A stretch of 64,000 nucleotides of DNA from Agromyces hippuratus (GCF_013410355.1 NZ_JACCFI010000001.1:3100001-3164000); one strand, 5' to 3'. Counted from the first letter of the stretch, positions 53,782 to 62,954 are shown. Numbers and translations are program-made. The notes: a model not told the origin generated them from the sequence alone.

Positions 53782-55251
53782 ATGACGACTGCAACACAGG
53801 AAGCGACCGTGCTCGACCGCATCAACGGCGGGCTCTTCATCGGCGGCGAATGGGTCGACGCCGAGGGCGGCAAGACCCTCGCCGTCATCGACCCCGCGAC
53901 CGGTGCGACGATCAAGGAGATCGCCGATGCATCCGTCGCCGATGGCATCAAGGCGCTCGACTCCGCGGTCGCCGCGCAGGACGCGTGGGCCGCGACGGCT
54001 CCGCGCGAGCGCGGCGAGCTGCTGCGCCGGGCGTTCGACCTGCTGCAGGAGCGCAAGGAGGAGTTCGCGCTCCTCATGACCATGGAGATGGGCAAGCCCC
54101 TCGCCGAGGCGCGCGGAGAGGTCGCCTACGGCGGCGAGTTCCTGCGCTGGTTCAGCGAGGAGGCCGTGCGCATCTCGGGCCGCTACGGGCTGAACCCCGA
54201 GGGCACCGGCAACATGATCGTCTCGCAGCGCCCGGTCGGCCCGTCGTTCTTCATCACGCCGTGGAACTTCCCGCTCGCGATGGCGACCCGCAAGATCGCA
54301 CCCGCGCTCGCCGCAGGCTGCACCGTCGTCATCAAGCCCCCGGCCCTGACGCCGCTCACGACGCTCGCGTTCGTGCAGCTGCTCGAAGAGGTCGGCCTGC
54401 CGGCCGGCGTCGTCAACGTCATCGCGACGTCGACCTCGTCGAAGGTCTCGGGCCCGATCATCGCCGACCCGCGGCTGCGCAAACTCAGCTTCACGGGTTC
54501 GACCGAGGTCGGCCGCAGCCTGATGAAGGAGGCCGCACAGGGCATCCTCCGCACTTCGATGGAGCTCGGCGGCAACGCGCCGTTCGTCATCTTCGAGGAC
54601 GCCGACCTCGACAAGGCCGTCGACGGCGCGATGCTCGCCAAGTTCCGCAACATCGGACAGGCCTGCACCGCCGCCAACCGCTTCATCGTGCACGAGTCGG
54701 TGGCCGCCGAGTTCGGCAAGCGCGTCGCCGAACGCGTGCAGGCCATGCGCGTCGGCCGCGGCACCGAAGACGGCATCGCCATCGGCCCGCTGATCGACGC
54801 GAAGGCGGTCGCCTCGACCGACGAGCTCGTCGGCGACGCCGTCGCCAAGGGCGCCACGGTGCTCACCGGCGGCACCGTGATCGAGGGCGAGGGCACGTTC
54901 TACGCCCCGACCGTGCTCGGCTCCGTGCCGGCCGACGCCCGCCTCCTCCGCGAGGAGATCTTCGGCCCGGTGCTCGGCATCACGACGTTCTCGACCGAAG
55001 ACGAGGCCGTGCGCCTCGCCAACGACACCGAGTACGGTCTCGTCTCCTACGTCTTCACGCAGGACCTGGCGCGCGGCCACCGCATGATCGACCGCCTCGC
55101 CACGGGAATGATGGGCCTGAACACCGGCCTCGTCTCGAACGCCGCCGCGCCGTTCGGCGGCATCAAGCAGTCGGGCATCGGCCGCGAAGGCGGGCTCGAG
55201 GGCATCCACGAGTACCTCGACACGAAGTACACGCTCATCCCGGTGAGCTGA
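53782..55251 (+). CDS. gabD: Succinate-semialdehyde dehydrogenase family protein
   Basis: 489-residue aldehyde dehydrogenase. WNFPLAMATRKIAPALAAG binds NAD(P); catalytic Cys295 lies in GQACTAANRF and Glu261 in MELGGN. FGGIKQSGIGREGG near the end fits SSADH. It should oxidise succinate semialdehyde to succinate, and may also take 4-aminobutanal, since no other aldehyde dehydrogenase is present. A hairpin at 55259 follows. Confidence 0.92.
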   Translation: MTTATQEATVLDRINGGLFIGGEWVDAEGGKTLAVIDPATGATIKEIADASVADGIKALDSAVAAQDAWAATAPRERGELLRRAFDLLQERKEEFALLMTMEMGKPLAEARGEVAYGGEFLRWFSEEAVRISGRYGLNPEGTGNMIVSQRPVGPSFFITPWNFPLAMATRKIAPALAAGCTVVIKPPALTPLTTLAFVQLLEEVGLPAGVVNVIATSTSSKVSGPIIADPRLRKLSFTGSTEVGRSLMKEAAQGILRTSMELGGNAPFVIFEDADLDKAVDGAMLAKFRNIGQACTAANRFIVHESVAAEFGKRVAERVQAMRVGRGTEDGIAIGPLIDAKAVASTDELVGDAVAKGATVLTGGTVIEGEGTFYAPTVLGSVPADARLLREEIFGPVLGITTFSTEDEAVRLANDTEYGLVSYVFTQDLARGHRMIDRLATGMMGLNTGLVSNAAAPFGGIKQSGIGREGGLEGIHEYLDTKYTLIPVS

Positions 55252-55258
55252 ACCACCT

Positions 55259-55294
55259 GAGCGGATGCCGCAGCTCGCGCCGCGGCATCCGCTC
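55259..55294. repeat. Inverted repeat with 13-bp arms after gabD
   Basis: GAGCGGATGCCGC pairs perfectly with GCGGCATCCGCTC around a 10-nt loop. It is the spaced form of the palindrome at 47848. It begins seven bases after the gabD stop and could act as a terminator or RNA stabiliser. Confidence 0.8.
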
Positions 55295-55364
55295 GCCCGG
55301 GTCTCGATACAGCCCCGACGGGCCCACTCGACCAGCACCAGAATCGAAGGAAGTACGTAGAACC

Positions 55365-56729
55365 ATGGAACGCATCGACTGCGACGTCGTCATCGTCGGC
55401 GCCGGGGCCTCCGGCCTCACCGCCGCCACCAAGCTGAAGGCGGCCGGCAAGTCCGTCGTCGTGCTCGAGGCGCGCGACCGCATCGGCGGCCGCCTCTGGA
55501 CCGACGACATCGACGGCGCCATGCTCGAGATCGGCGGCCAGTGGGTCTCGCCCGACCAGGACGCGCTCGTCGAGACGCTCGACGAGCTCGGCCTCGCGAC
55601 GTACGAGCGCTACCGCGCGGGCGAGAACGTCTACATCGCCGAGAACGGCGAACGACGACTCTTCGAGGGCGACATCTTCCCGGTTCCTGCCAAGACCGAG
55701 GGCGAGATCGTCGGCCTCATCGAGAAGCTCGACGAGCTCGTCGCCGAGATCGACCCCGACGCGCCGTGGACCCACCCGCGCGCGAAGGAGCTCGACGAGG
55801 TCTCGTTCGCCGAATGGCTGGGCACCCAGACCGACGACGAAGAGGCGAAGCTCAACATCGGCATGTTCATCGCCGGTGCCATGCTCACCAAGCCCGCGCA
55901 CGCGTTCTCGGCGCTGCAGGCACTGCTCATGGCGGCATCCGCCGGTTCGTTCTCGAACCTCGTCGACGCCGACTTCATCCTCGACAAGCGCGTCGTCGGC
56001 GGCCTCCAGCAGGTGCCGCTCCTCCTCGCGGAGCGCCTCGGCGACGCCGTGCGCACCGGCCAGCCCGTGCGCACGATCCGCTGGACGCCGGATGCCCCCG
56101 ACGCCGGCGTCGTCGCGGTCACCGACTCCATCGAGGTGCACGCGAAGCACGTCGTGCTCGCGCTGCCGCCCATCCTCATCAGCCGCATCTCGTACGAGCC
56201 GCCGCTGCCCCGTCGCCAGCACCAGATGCACCAGCACCTCTCGATGGGCTTCGTCATCAAGGTGCACGCGGTCTACGAGACGCCGTTCTGGCGCGAGCAG
56301 GGGCTCTCGGGCACCGCGTTCAGCCCCTACGAGCTCTGCCACGAGGCCTACGACAACACGAACCACGGCGACCCCCGCGGCACGCTCGTCGGCTTCGTCT
56401 CCGACGAGGAGGCCGACGGCGTCTTCACGCTCTCGGCCGAGGAGCGCAAGGCCCGGATCCTCGAGTCGATCTCGCACTACTACGGCCCCGAGGCCCTGAA
56501 CCCGGTCGTCTACTACGAGAGCGACTGGGGTTCCGAGGAGTGGACCCGCGGCGCCTACGCGGCGAGCTTCGACATGGGCGGCCTCGCGCGCTACGGTGCG
56601 GACCTCCGCACCCCCGTCGGGCCGATCCACTTCTCGTGCTCCGACATGGCAGGCAAGGGCTACCAGCACGTCGACGGCGCGATCCGCGTCGGTCGCGAGG
56701 TCGCCGACGAGATCCTCGGCGCGAACTGA
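55365..56729 (+). CDS. FAD-dependent amine oxidase, putrescine oxidase-like
   Basis: 454-residue flavin amine oxidase. Dinucleotide motif VVIVGAGASGLTAATKL at the N-terminus, then VLEARDRIGGRLWT and EIGGQWVSPDQ; the C-terminal FAD part reads CSDMAGKGYQHVDGAIRVGREVA. This group oxidises diamines or monoamines with O2, giving an aminoaldehyde, H2O2 and ammonia. In a cluster with GabT and GabD, putrescine is the likeliest substrate. GAAGGAAG precedes the ATG. The stop touches the usp start. Confidence 0.86.
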   Translation: MERIDCDVVIVGAGASGLTAATKLKAAGKSVVVLEARDRIGGRLWTDDIDGAMLEIGGQWVSPDQDALVETLDELGLATYERYRAGENVYIAENGERRLFEGDIFPVPAKTEGEIVGLIEKLDELVAEIDPDAPWTHPRAKELDEVSFAEWLGTQTDDEEAKLNIGMFIAGAMLTKPAHAFSALQALLMAASAGSFSNLVDADFILDKRVVGGLQQVPLLLAERLGDAVRTGQPVRTIRWTPDAPDAGVVAVTDSIEVHAKHVVLALPPILISRISYEPPLPRRQHQMHQHLSMGFVIKVHAVYETPFWREQGLSGTAFSPYELCHEAYDNTNHGDPRGTLVGFVSDEEADGVFTLSAEERKARILESISHYYGPEALNPVVYYESDWGSEEWTRGAYAASFDMGGLARYGADLRTPVGPIHFSCSDMAGKGYQHVDGAIRVGREVADEILGAN

Positions 56730-57598
56730 TGACCACCCGCATCGTCGTCGGCTACACGGCGAACGAATCCGGCGCCGACGCGCTCGCCCTCGGCGGGCGA
56801 CTCGCGGCGGCCAGTGAGGCGCTCGTCGAAGTCGTGATGGTGCTCCCCATCGAGGCGCGCGGCGCCGTCGTGCCGCCCGACACCGGATACGAGCGCCACC
56901 TGAAGGAGCGCTCGCGGGGCTGGCTGGCCGAGGCGTCGGCGCGCCTCGGCGACGGCGTCGAGCAGGCGCTGCACATCCGCTACGCCGAGTCGTTCGCCGA
57001 GGGCCTCGTGGCCGCGGCGCACGAGTTCGGCGCCTCGCTCATCGTCGTCGGCGCCGCGCGCGGCGGGTTGCTCGGCCGGTCGCGCATCGGTTCGGTGGCC
57101 AACGACCTGCTGCACGCGTCCGACGTGCCCGTGGCGCTCGCCCCGGCGGGCTCCCGCGAGACGCCCGTCACGCTCGGCGTCACCCGCATCACGGGTGCGG
57201 TCGGCACGCGCTCGGGGGCGGGGTCGGTGCTCGACATCTCGGTGCGCCTCGCCCGGCTCACCCACGCGCCGCTGCGGCTCGTGTCGCTCGTCTCGATCGA
57301 CCTGCCGGCCGGCATGGACGAGGAGCTCGCCTCGCTCGCGAGCACCGCCCACGCCGACGACGTGCTCGAGGAGGCCCGCCGGGCGCTGCCCGCCGGCACG
57401 ACGGCCACCGCGGTCGTCGCCTCCGGCGACACGATCGAGCAGGCGGTCGCTGCGCTCGAGTGGCACGCCGGCGAGGTCGTGCTCGTCGGCTCGAGCCGCC
57501 TCGCGACCCCCAGCCGCCTCTTCCTGGGCTCGACGGCATCGAAGATGCTGCGCGAGCTGCCGGTGCCGATGATCGTCGTGCCGCGCTCCACCTCCTGA
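56729..57598 (+). CDS. Universal stress protein, two UspA domains
   Basis: 289 residues: two tandem Usp folds, the first with IVVGYTANESGADAL and the ATP loop GAARGGLLGRSRIGSVANDLL, the second ending VLVGSSRLATPSRLFLGSTASKMLRELPVPMIVV. Its ATG shares a base with the amine oxidase stop, and the permease follows after 11 bp. Usp proteins beside APC transporters are frequent; it may modulate uptake. Confidence 0.88.
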   Translation: MTTRIVVGYTANESGADALALGGRLAAASEALVEVVMVLPIEARGAVVPPDTGYERHLKERSRGWLAEASARLGDGVEQALHIRYAESFAEGLVAAAHEFGASLIVVGAARGGLLGRSRIGSVANDLLHASDVPVALAPAGSRETPVTLGVTRITGAVGTRSGAGSVLDISVRLARLTHAPLRLVSLVSIDLPAGMDEELASLASTAHADDVLEEARRALPAGTTATAVVASGDTIEQAVAALEWHAGEVVLVGSSRLATPSRLFLGSTASKMLRELPVPMIVVPRSTS

Positions 57599-57609
57599 AG
57601 GATCACGCA

Positions 57610-59181
57610 ATGACGCACCAAGAACCCCACCAGCAGCACACCGAACCGCACGCGCCGTTGACCACGGCGAGCGCCGCGGTCGACGGCTCCGATCACGGCA
57701 TCTCGAAGAAAGGGCTGTCGGCGGGTTCGGTCGGCCTCATCGGCGCGATCGTCATCGGCATCTCGTGCATCGCGCCCGCCTACACGCTGACGGCCGCCCT
57801 CGGCCCGACGGTGTCGGAGGTCGGCGTGCAGGTACCGGCGATCATCCTCGTCGGCTTCATCCCGATGCTGCTCGTCGCGCTCGGCTACCGCGAGCTGAAC
57901 AAGCGGATGCCGGACTCCGGTACCTCGTTCACCTGGGCGACGCGCGCCTTCGGACCCTGGGTGGGCTGGATGGCCGGCTGGGGCCTCATCGCGGCGACGA
58001 TCCTCGTGCTGTCCAATCTCGCGGGCATCGCGGTGGACTTCCTGTTCCTCCTGATCGCGCAGGTCTCGGGCAATCCCGAGATCGCCGACCTCGCCGCGAA
58101 CCCGTTCATCAACGTCGCCGTCTGCCTGCTGTTCATGCTCGGCGCGACGTGGATCTCGTACCGCGACATGCAGACCACCCAGAAGGTGCAGTACTGGCTC
58201 GTCGGGTTCCAGGTCGCGGTGCTCATCCTGTTCTCGGTCGCCGCACTCGTCGAGGTCGCGAACGGCAATGCGTTCGACGCGACGCCGATCGAATGGTCGT
58301 GGTTCAACCCGTTCGCCGTCGGATCGTTCTCGGCGGTCGTCGCCGGTCTCTCGCTCTCGATCTTCATCTTCTGGGGCTGGGATGTCACGCTCACGATGAA
58401 CGAGGAGACGAGGGGGTCGGAGAAGACGCCGGGCCGGGCCGCGACGATCACGGTCGTCACGATCTTCGTGCTCTACCTGCTCATCGCCGTGTCGCTCATC
58501 TCCTACGCGGGCGTCGGCGAGGGCGAGTTCGGACTCGGCAACCCCGACATCCAGGACAACGTGTTCTTCCACCTCGCCGGTCCGATCCTCGGCCCGTTCG
58601 CGGTGCTCGTCTCGCTCGCCGTGCTCACGAGCTCGGCGTCGAGCCTGCAGTCGACGTTCGTGGGTCCCGCCCGTACGCTGCTCGCGATGGGCCACTACGG
58701 CGCGCTCCCCGAGAAGTTCGCGAGCGTGAGCCCGCGCTTCTTCACGCCGGGGTATGCGACGATCGTGTCGGCGGTCGTTGCATCCGTCTTCTACGCCGTC
58801 ATGCGCCTGCTGAGCGAGAACGTGCTCTGGGACACGATCACCGCGCTCGGCATGATGATCTGCTTCTACTACGGCATCACGGCCTTCGCATGTGTGTGGT
58901 TCTTCCGCTCGGTGTGGTTCCGCTCGGTGCGCAACGTCTTCTTCACGCTGCTCGCCCCGCTCGTCGGCGGAGTCATCCTGGCCGTGCTCTTCGTCACGAC
59001 GCTGATCGACAGCATGGATCCCTCCTACGGCAGCGGCTCCAACATCGGCGGCGTGGGCCTCGTGTTCATCCTCGGCATGGTCGTGCTGCTCGGCGGTGCA
59101 GCGGTGATGCTCTGGCAGTGGCGCAAGCGCCCGGCGTTCTTCCGCGGCGAGACGCTCTCGCGCGCGGTCGCAGAGGACTGA
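57610..59181 (+). CDS. APC superfamily amino acid/polyamine permease
   Basis: 523 residues, about 12 to 14 helices. SVGLIGAIVIGISCIAPAYTLTAALG is helix 1 with the substrate-binding break, and GYRELNKRMPDSGTSFTWATRAFGPWVGWM follows. In context it probably imports the amine oxidised by the neighbouring oxidase. It is last in the operon, and a strong terminator follows at 59201. GAAGGA precedes the ATG. Confidence 0.9.
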   Translation: MTHQEPHQQHTEPHAPLTTASAAVDGSDHGISKKGLSAGSVGLIGAIVIGISCIAPAYTLTAALGPTVSEVGVQVPAIILVGFIPMLLVALGYRELNKRMPDSGTSFTWATRAFGPWVGWMAGWGLIAATILVLSNLAGIAVDFLFLLIAQVSGNPEIADLAANPFINVAVCLLFMLGATWISYRDMQTTQKVQYWLVGFQVAVLILFSVAALVEVANGNAFDATPIEWSWFNPFAVGSFSAVVAGLSLSIFIFWGWDVTLTMNEETRGSEKTPGRAATITVVTIFVLYLLIAVSLISYAGVGEGEFGLGNPDIQDNVFFHLAGPILGPFAVLVSLAVLTSSASSLQSTFVGPARTLLAMGHYGALPEKFASVSPRFFTPGYATIVSAVVASVFYAVMRLLSENVLWDTITALGMMICFYYGITAFACVWFFRSVWFRSVRNVFFTLLAPLVGGVILAVLFVTTLIDSMDPSYGSGSNIGGVGLVFILGMVVLLGGAAVMLWQWRKRPAFFRGETLSRAVAED

Positions 59182-59200
59182 GCCCAGGCTCAGCACAGAC

Positions 59201-59239
59201 GAGGCCGCCCCCTGCGACACCAGGGGGCGGCCTCGTTCT
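59201..59239 (+). terminator. Strong hairpin terminator of the amine cluster
   Basis: GAGGCCGCCCCCT pairs with AGGGGGCGGCCTC (13 bp) around GCGACACC and is followed by GTTCT. It lies 20 bases after the permease stop. Confidence 0.88.
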
Positions 59240-59328
59240 GCGTCATGGAGGCATTCGCGAGAAGTTTGTGCCGAATGGGCCGCTGCCGGACATACCTACT
59301 GTGAGGGCATCTGACGGAAGGGCGCGCG

Positions 59329-59706
59329 ATGGATGACTGGCTGGACGAAGCGGTGCGGCGGGGCGCGCCGCGGCCGCTGGGAGCGGAGCCCGTCGCCGCG
59401 AGCGAGGCGGTCGCCGTCGCGCACGCGGTGGCCGCCGCAGAACGCAACGGGCGGCGGATGTCGCGCCGCGGCGCGTTCCTCGGCGGTGCGGCGCTCAGCC
59501 TGGGCATCCTGGGTCTCGGTGTGACCGCGGCGGCCGCCGCGCCCGCGGTGATCGACTGGCTCGGGTGGACGCCCGATGTCGTCGCGCAGCGGAGCTTCGA
59601 CATGAACGCCAACCGCATCGACCCCGCCGACCTCGAGCTGCCGCCGACGCAGCCGCTCGACATCTCGGCCTACCTGCCCGACCCGCGCGACGAGGCATCC
59701 GCGTAG
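59329..59706 (+). CDS. Small protein with Tat-like signal, unknown function
   Basis: 125 residues. After a 40-residue cytoplasmic lead comes RRMSRRGAFLGGAALSLGILGLGVTAAAAAP, a twin-arginine-like signal or anchor helix, and then about 55 external residues with no known domain (DWLGWTPDVVAQRSF). ATG 59329 follows GGAAGGG. It stands alone between terminator and repeat region. Confidence 0.62.
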   Translation: MDDWLDEAVRRGAPRPLGAEPVAASEAVAVAHAVAAAERNGRRMSRRGAFLGGAALSLGILGLGVTAAAAAPAVIDWLGWTPDVVAQRSFDMNANRIDPADLELPPTQPLDISAYLPDPRDEASA

Positions 59707-59749
59707 GGGGCGGCGCAGCCCGCAACAGCCGCACCGATCTTCCAAGATG

Positions 59750-59791
59750 CTCGTGTGAGTTCCGCCTCACATGAGGCGGTTCTCACACGAG
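59750..59791. repeat. 42-bp two-stage hairpin
   Basis: CTCGTGTGAG pairs with CTCACACGAG; inside, after a TT/TT internal loop, CCGCCTC pairs with GAGGCGG around loop ACAT. That makes 17 perfect pairs in all. There is no T-tract, so it need not be a terminator. Confidence 0.8.
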
Positions 59792-59807
59792 GCTCACGGA
59801 ATCTGAC

Positions 59808-59879
59808 TGCGACGGTTGCGACGGTTGCGACGGTTGCGACGGTTGAGACGACTGAGACGACTGAGACGACTGAGGCAGT
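59808..59879. repeat. 9-nt tandem repeat array
   Basis: Four copies of TGCGACGGT (59808-59843), three of TGAGACGAC (59844-59870) and one degenerate copy. The period of nine keeps an open frame (Thr-Val-Ala, then Thr-Glu-Thr) on the plus strand, but no start signal or family supports a protein there. Confidence 0.85.
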
Positions 59880-59952
59880 AGAGGCGGTTGCGCGAGTGCA
59901 GGCAGGTGCACCGCAGCGAGCGGATGCCGCGCCACGGCTCCGGTGCGCCGCC

Positions 59953-61572
59953 TCAGGCCTCGTGCACCGTCGACCCCGCAACCACGGTGCGCACGACGCG
60001 CGCCGTGAGCAGCGACTCCTCGCCGGCCGCGAAGACGTCGGTGTCGAGCACCGCGAAGTCGGCCGCGAGGCCGGCGGCGAGGCTGCCGCGGGCACTCTCA
60101 TCACCGCATGACGCCGCTGCGTCGCGCGTCGCGTGCACGATCGACTCGGCGAGCGGCAGCGCGAACTCGGGCTGGATCGGCGCGAACGACGGGTCGAGCG
60201 CCGAGCGCCGGGTGGCGGCGACGTACATGTTCGGCAGGGCATCGTGCGGAGCGGTCGGCGCATCGGTCGAGAAGGCGAGCAGTGCGCCCGCGTCGACGTA
60301 CTCGGGCCAGGCGAAACCGCGGTCGGCGCGCTCGTCGCCCAGCATCGCGGCCCAGTTCGCCCAGATGGCGGGGTCGGCGTGCACGGGCTGCATCGACGCG
60401 GTGACGCCGAGTCGCGCCATCCGCTCTGCCGTGCCCGGCGCAGCGTACTCGAGGTGCTCGATGCGGTGCCGGCGGGCCGGCTCGCCGTTGACCTCGTGCG
60501 CGTGCTCGAGCGCGTCGAGCGCGTGGTCGCTCGCGAGGTCGCCGATCGCGTGCATCGCGACCTGCAGGCCTGCGGCGTCGGCGGCCGCGACGACGGGCTT
60601 CAGCCGGTCGAGCGGCCAGATCGGGTCGGCGTTCGAGCCGTCGGCGTACGGATGCCGCATGGCCGCCGTACACGCGTCGATGACGCCGTCGAGCACGAGC
60701 TTGATGCCCGCGACCCGCAGCCACGGCGACTCGATCTCGCCGGCCAGCTCCACGGCCCGCCCCACCTGTTCGAGGTTCTCGGCGTCGTCGCCCGTGTTGG
60801 CGACGAACCAGTGGCCGACGACCCGGATCGGCAGGGAGCCGCCGCGGCGTGCTGCCGCGCGCTGGAACGCGGCGAGCCCGAGCTCGTCGAACGCCATGTC
60901 GACCACGGCGGTGACGCCCGTCGCGAGGTACGCCGCGATCGTGCGCTCGACGGCGGCGTCGCGGTCGGCGTCGGTCGCGATCGAGGCGAGGTGGCTCCAC
61001 ACGAACTGCTGCGCGGCGGTCTCGAAGAGCATGCCGTCGGGCTCGCCGTCGGCGTCGCGTCCGATCGAGCCGCCGATCGGGTCGGGGGTGTCGCGCGTGA
61101 TGCCGAGCTCGGCGAGCGCAGCGGAGTTCACCCAGACCGAGTGGTAGTCGTTCGCGTCGAGGTAGACGGGCACGTCGGCGACGACGGCGTCGATCATCGC
61201 CGCCGTCGGGGCGCCGCCCGGCAGGGAGTCGAACAGCCAGCCGCGGCCGAGGAGCCGAGGCGCATCCGGTGCGGTCTCGCGGGCGGCGCGGAGCCGCGCC
61301 TGGATCTCGTCGAGCGATCGGGCATCGGTGAGTCCGACGCGACCGAGCGCCTCGCCCATCATGACGAGGTGCGTGTGCGCGTCGGTGAAGCCGGGCAGCA
61401 CGAGCCGGCCGTCGAGGTCGATCGTCGCGGCATCCGTGCCCGCTGCGGTGCGTGCGCCGTGTGCGTCGCCGACATAGGCGAGCGTGTCGCCGTCGACGAC
61501 GAGGGCCTCGGCCCACTCGTTGGCGGGGTCGGCGGTGAAGATGCGGGCATTGGTGACGAGCGTGCGGGTCAC
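59953..61572 (-). CDS. YtcJ-like metal-dependent amidohydrolase
   Basis: 539 residues. It begins with the beta-sandwich strand LVTNARIFTADP; metal ligands lie in GFTDAHTHL (His66, His68), with later HAIGD, HRIEHLEY and STDAPT. This is the Amidohydro_3 layout; substrates may be amides or formyl compounds. GTG 61572 overlaps the MFS stop, and AGGAGG precedes it. It is downstream of the MFS gene, so import and hydrolysis of one compound is plausible. Confidence 0.88.
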   Translation of the reverse strand: MTRTLVTNARIFTADPANEWAEALVVDGDTLAYVGDAHGARTAAGTDAATIDLDGRLVLPGFTDAHTHLVMMGEALGRVGLTDARSLDEIQARLRAARETAPDAPRLLGRGWLFDSLPGGAPTAAMIDAVVADVPVYLDANDYHSVWVNSAALAELGITRDTPDPIGGSIGRDADGEPDGMLFETAAQQFVWSHLASIATDADRDAAVERTIAAYLATGVTAVVDMAFDELGLAAFQRAAARRGGSLPIRVVGHWFVANTGDDAENLEQVGRAVELAGEIESPWLRVAGIKLVLDGVIDACTAAMRHPYADGSNADPIWPLDRLKPVVAAADAAGLQVAMHAIGDLASDHALDALEHAHEVNGEPARRHRIEHLEYAAPGTAERMARLGVTASMQPVHADPAIWANWAAMLGDERADRGFAWPEYVDAGALLAFSTDAPTAPHDALPNMYVAATRRSALDPSFAPIQPEFALPLAESIVHATRDAAASCGDESARGSLAAGLAADFAVLDTDVFAAGEESLLTARVVRTVVAGSTVHEA

Positions 61573-62855
61573 GCGGGAACCTCCTGGAGTTCGGCGGCGG
61601 CAGCGGCCGCCTCGGCGCGCTCGCGCCGGGTCGAGAATGCGGCCACGGCGGCCACCGGCACGGCGAGCACGAAGCTCGCGACGCCGAGCACCACGGCGAA
61701 GCCCTGGAAGCCGAAGACCTCGACGAGGGCGGCGCCGATGACCGGCGTCAGGCTCGAGCCGACGAGGTACACGGCGAGCAGCGGCGCCGACCAGCGACCG
61801 TCGGCGTCGAGCGCCGACGAGGTCGAGACGAAGTACATGAAGGCGAGCGCGTAGAGCGTGTTCCACGCGATGAAGACGACGATGAAGGTGGTCTGGTCGG
61901 TGACGAAGCCCTCGACGATCTTCAGGATGCCGCCGCCGACGAGCAGCACCGCGAGCGGCACGGCCCGGCCGAGGCGGTTGCCGACGATCATGAGCAGCAC
62001 CGAGCCGATGAGTCCGCCCGCGGTCGCGCCGCTGAGCGCGAGGCCGAGGCCCTCGGGCGTGAGCGACGCCTGCGCGCCGCCCATGACGCCGGCCATGGCC
62101 CAGAGCGAGTCCTCGCTCACGGCCCAGAGGGCGAAGGTGACGAGCAGGGTGAAGCCCGCGATCCTCACGGCACGAGGCGAGGGGAGCGCGCGCGACGTCG
62201 CGGCGGCGGCTTCGAGGGCGGGCACGGCCGCGGTCGGCGGCACCTCGACGGGCACGGCCTCGGCGACGGCGACCGGCGACTTCGGGGCGATGACGGGTGC
62301 GGCGGGGAGCCAGCCGCTCACGAGGAGGGCGACGACCGAGAAGATCGCGAGTGCGCCGAACACGTCGATCGGCGCGAGGCCGATGAGCGGGATGATCGCG
62401 AGGATCACGGTCACGACAGCGCGGTTCGCGAGGCCGTTGAAGCCCGCCACGCGGTCGGGGTTGGTGAAGGCGGCGATGGCGGCGCCGCCCGACGCGACGG
62501 CGCCGCCGGCGCCGATGCCGCCGACGATGAGGCCGCCGATGACGGCACCGGGCGCCGGCACGAGCGCCGCCGTGGCGAAGCCGAGCACCGAGAGGGCGAG
62601 CCCGGCGCGGGCGACGGCGAGGCGACGCGGGCCGGCGCAGAGCGGCGCGATGGCGAGGCCGGTGACCGCGGTGGCGAGGAGGGTCGCGGTGATGATCCAG
62701 CTCGCGGTGAGCACGTCGGCGCCGATCGCCTGCTGCAGCGCGCTGATCATGTAGGGCGAGAGGTTCACGCCGAGGTAGCCGGCGATGCCGATCGTGAAGG
62801 TCGCGGTGGCGCTCGGCAGGCGGAGCGGCACGCGCACGGTGAGGTCGTTGGACAC
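61569..62855 (-). CDS. MFS transporter
   Basis: 428 residues, twelve helices, with a long cytoplasmic loop between helices 6 and 7 (VIAPKSPVAVAEAVPVEV...). It begins LPSATATFTIGIAGYLGVNLSPYMISALQ. No strong drug-efflux signature was seen; it resembles uptake carriers of unknown substrate. Four-base overlap with the amidohydrolase gene, and divergent from a TetR regulator. Confidence 0.85.
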   Translation of the reverse strand: MSNDLTVRVPLRLPSATATFTIGIAGYLGVNLSPYMISALQQAIGADVLTASWIITATLLATAVTGLAIAPLCAGPRRLAVARAGLALSVLGFATAALVPAPGAVIGGLIVGGIGAGGAVASGGAAIAAFTNPDRVAGFNGLANRAVVTVILAIIPLIGLAPIDVFGALAIFSVVALLVSGWLPAAPVIAPKSPVAVAEAVPVEVPPTAAVPALEAAAATSRALPSPRAVRIAGFTLLVTFALWAVSEDSLWAMAGVMGGAQASLTPEGLGLALSGATAGGLIGSVLLMIVGNRLGRAVPLAVLLVGGGILKIVEGFVTDQTTFIVVFIAWNTLYALAFMYFVSTSSALDADGRWSAPLLAVYLVGSSLTPVIGAALVEVFGFQGFAVVLGVASFVLAVPVAAVAAFSTRRERAEAAAAAAELQEVPA

Positions 62856-62924
62856 GGAGATCTCCGGAGATGCTCGGGCACGTCGATGTGCCGGGTTCGG
62901 ACGCGGCAGGGGGTGTCGTCGCGA

Positions 62925-62954
62925 TAAGTGAATGGTGTTCGTTTATTATGCATA
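62925..62954. promoter_or_regulatory. AT-rich divergent promoter/operator region
   Basis: Contains CATAAT on the minus strand (62945-62950) with TTCCCA 17 bp upstream, TATTAT on the plus strand, and the palindrome TATGCATA (62947-62954). The two promoters overlap, so one TetR site could control both directions. Confidence 0.5.

Noticed and set aside
59808..59879. Possible CRISPR array
   Set aside because: Units are contiguous 9-mers without spacers, and no cas gene is present.
59755..61147. Plus-strand frames through the 9-nt array and opposite the amidohydrolase
   Set aside because: The 9-nt period keeps a frame open by itself. No ribosome site or recognised domain, and it lies opposite a well-supported metal-dependent hydrolase.
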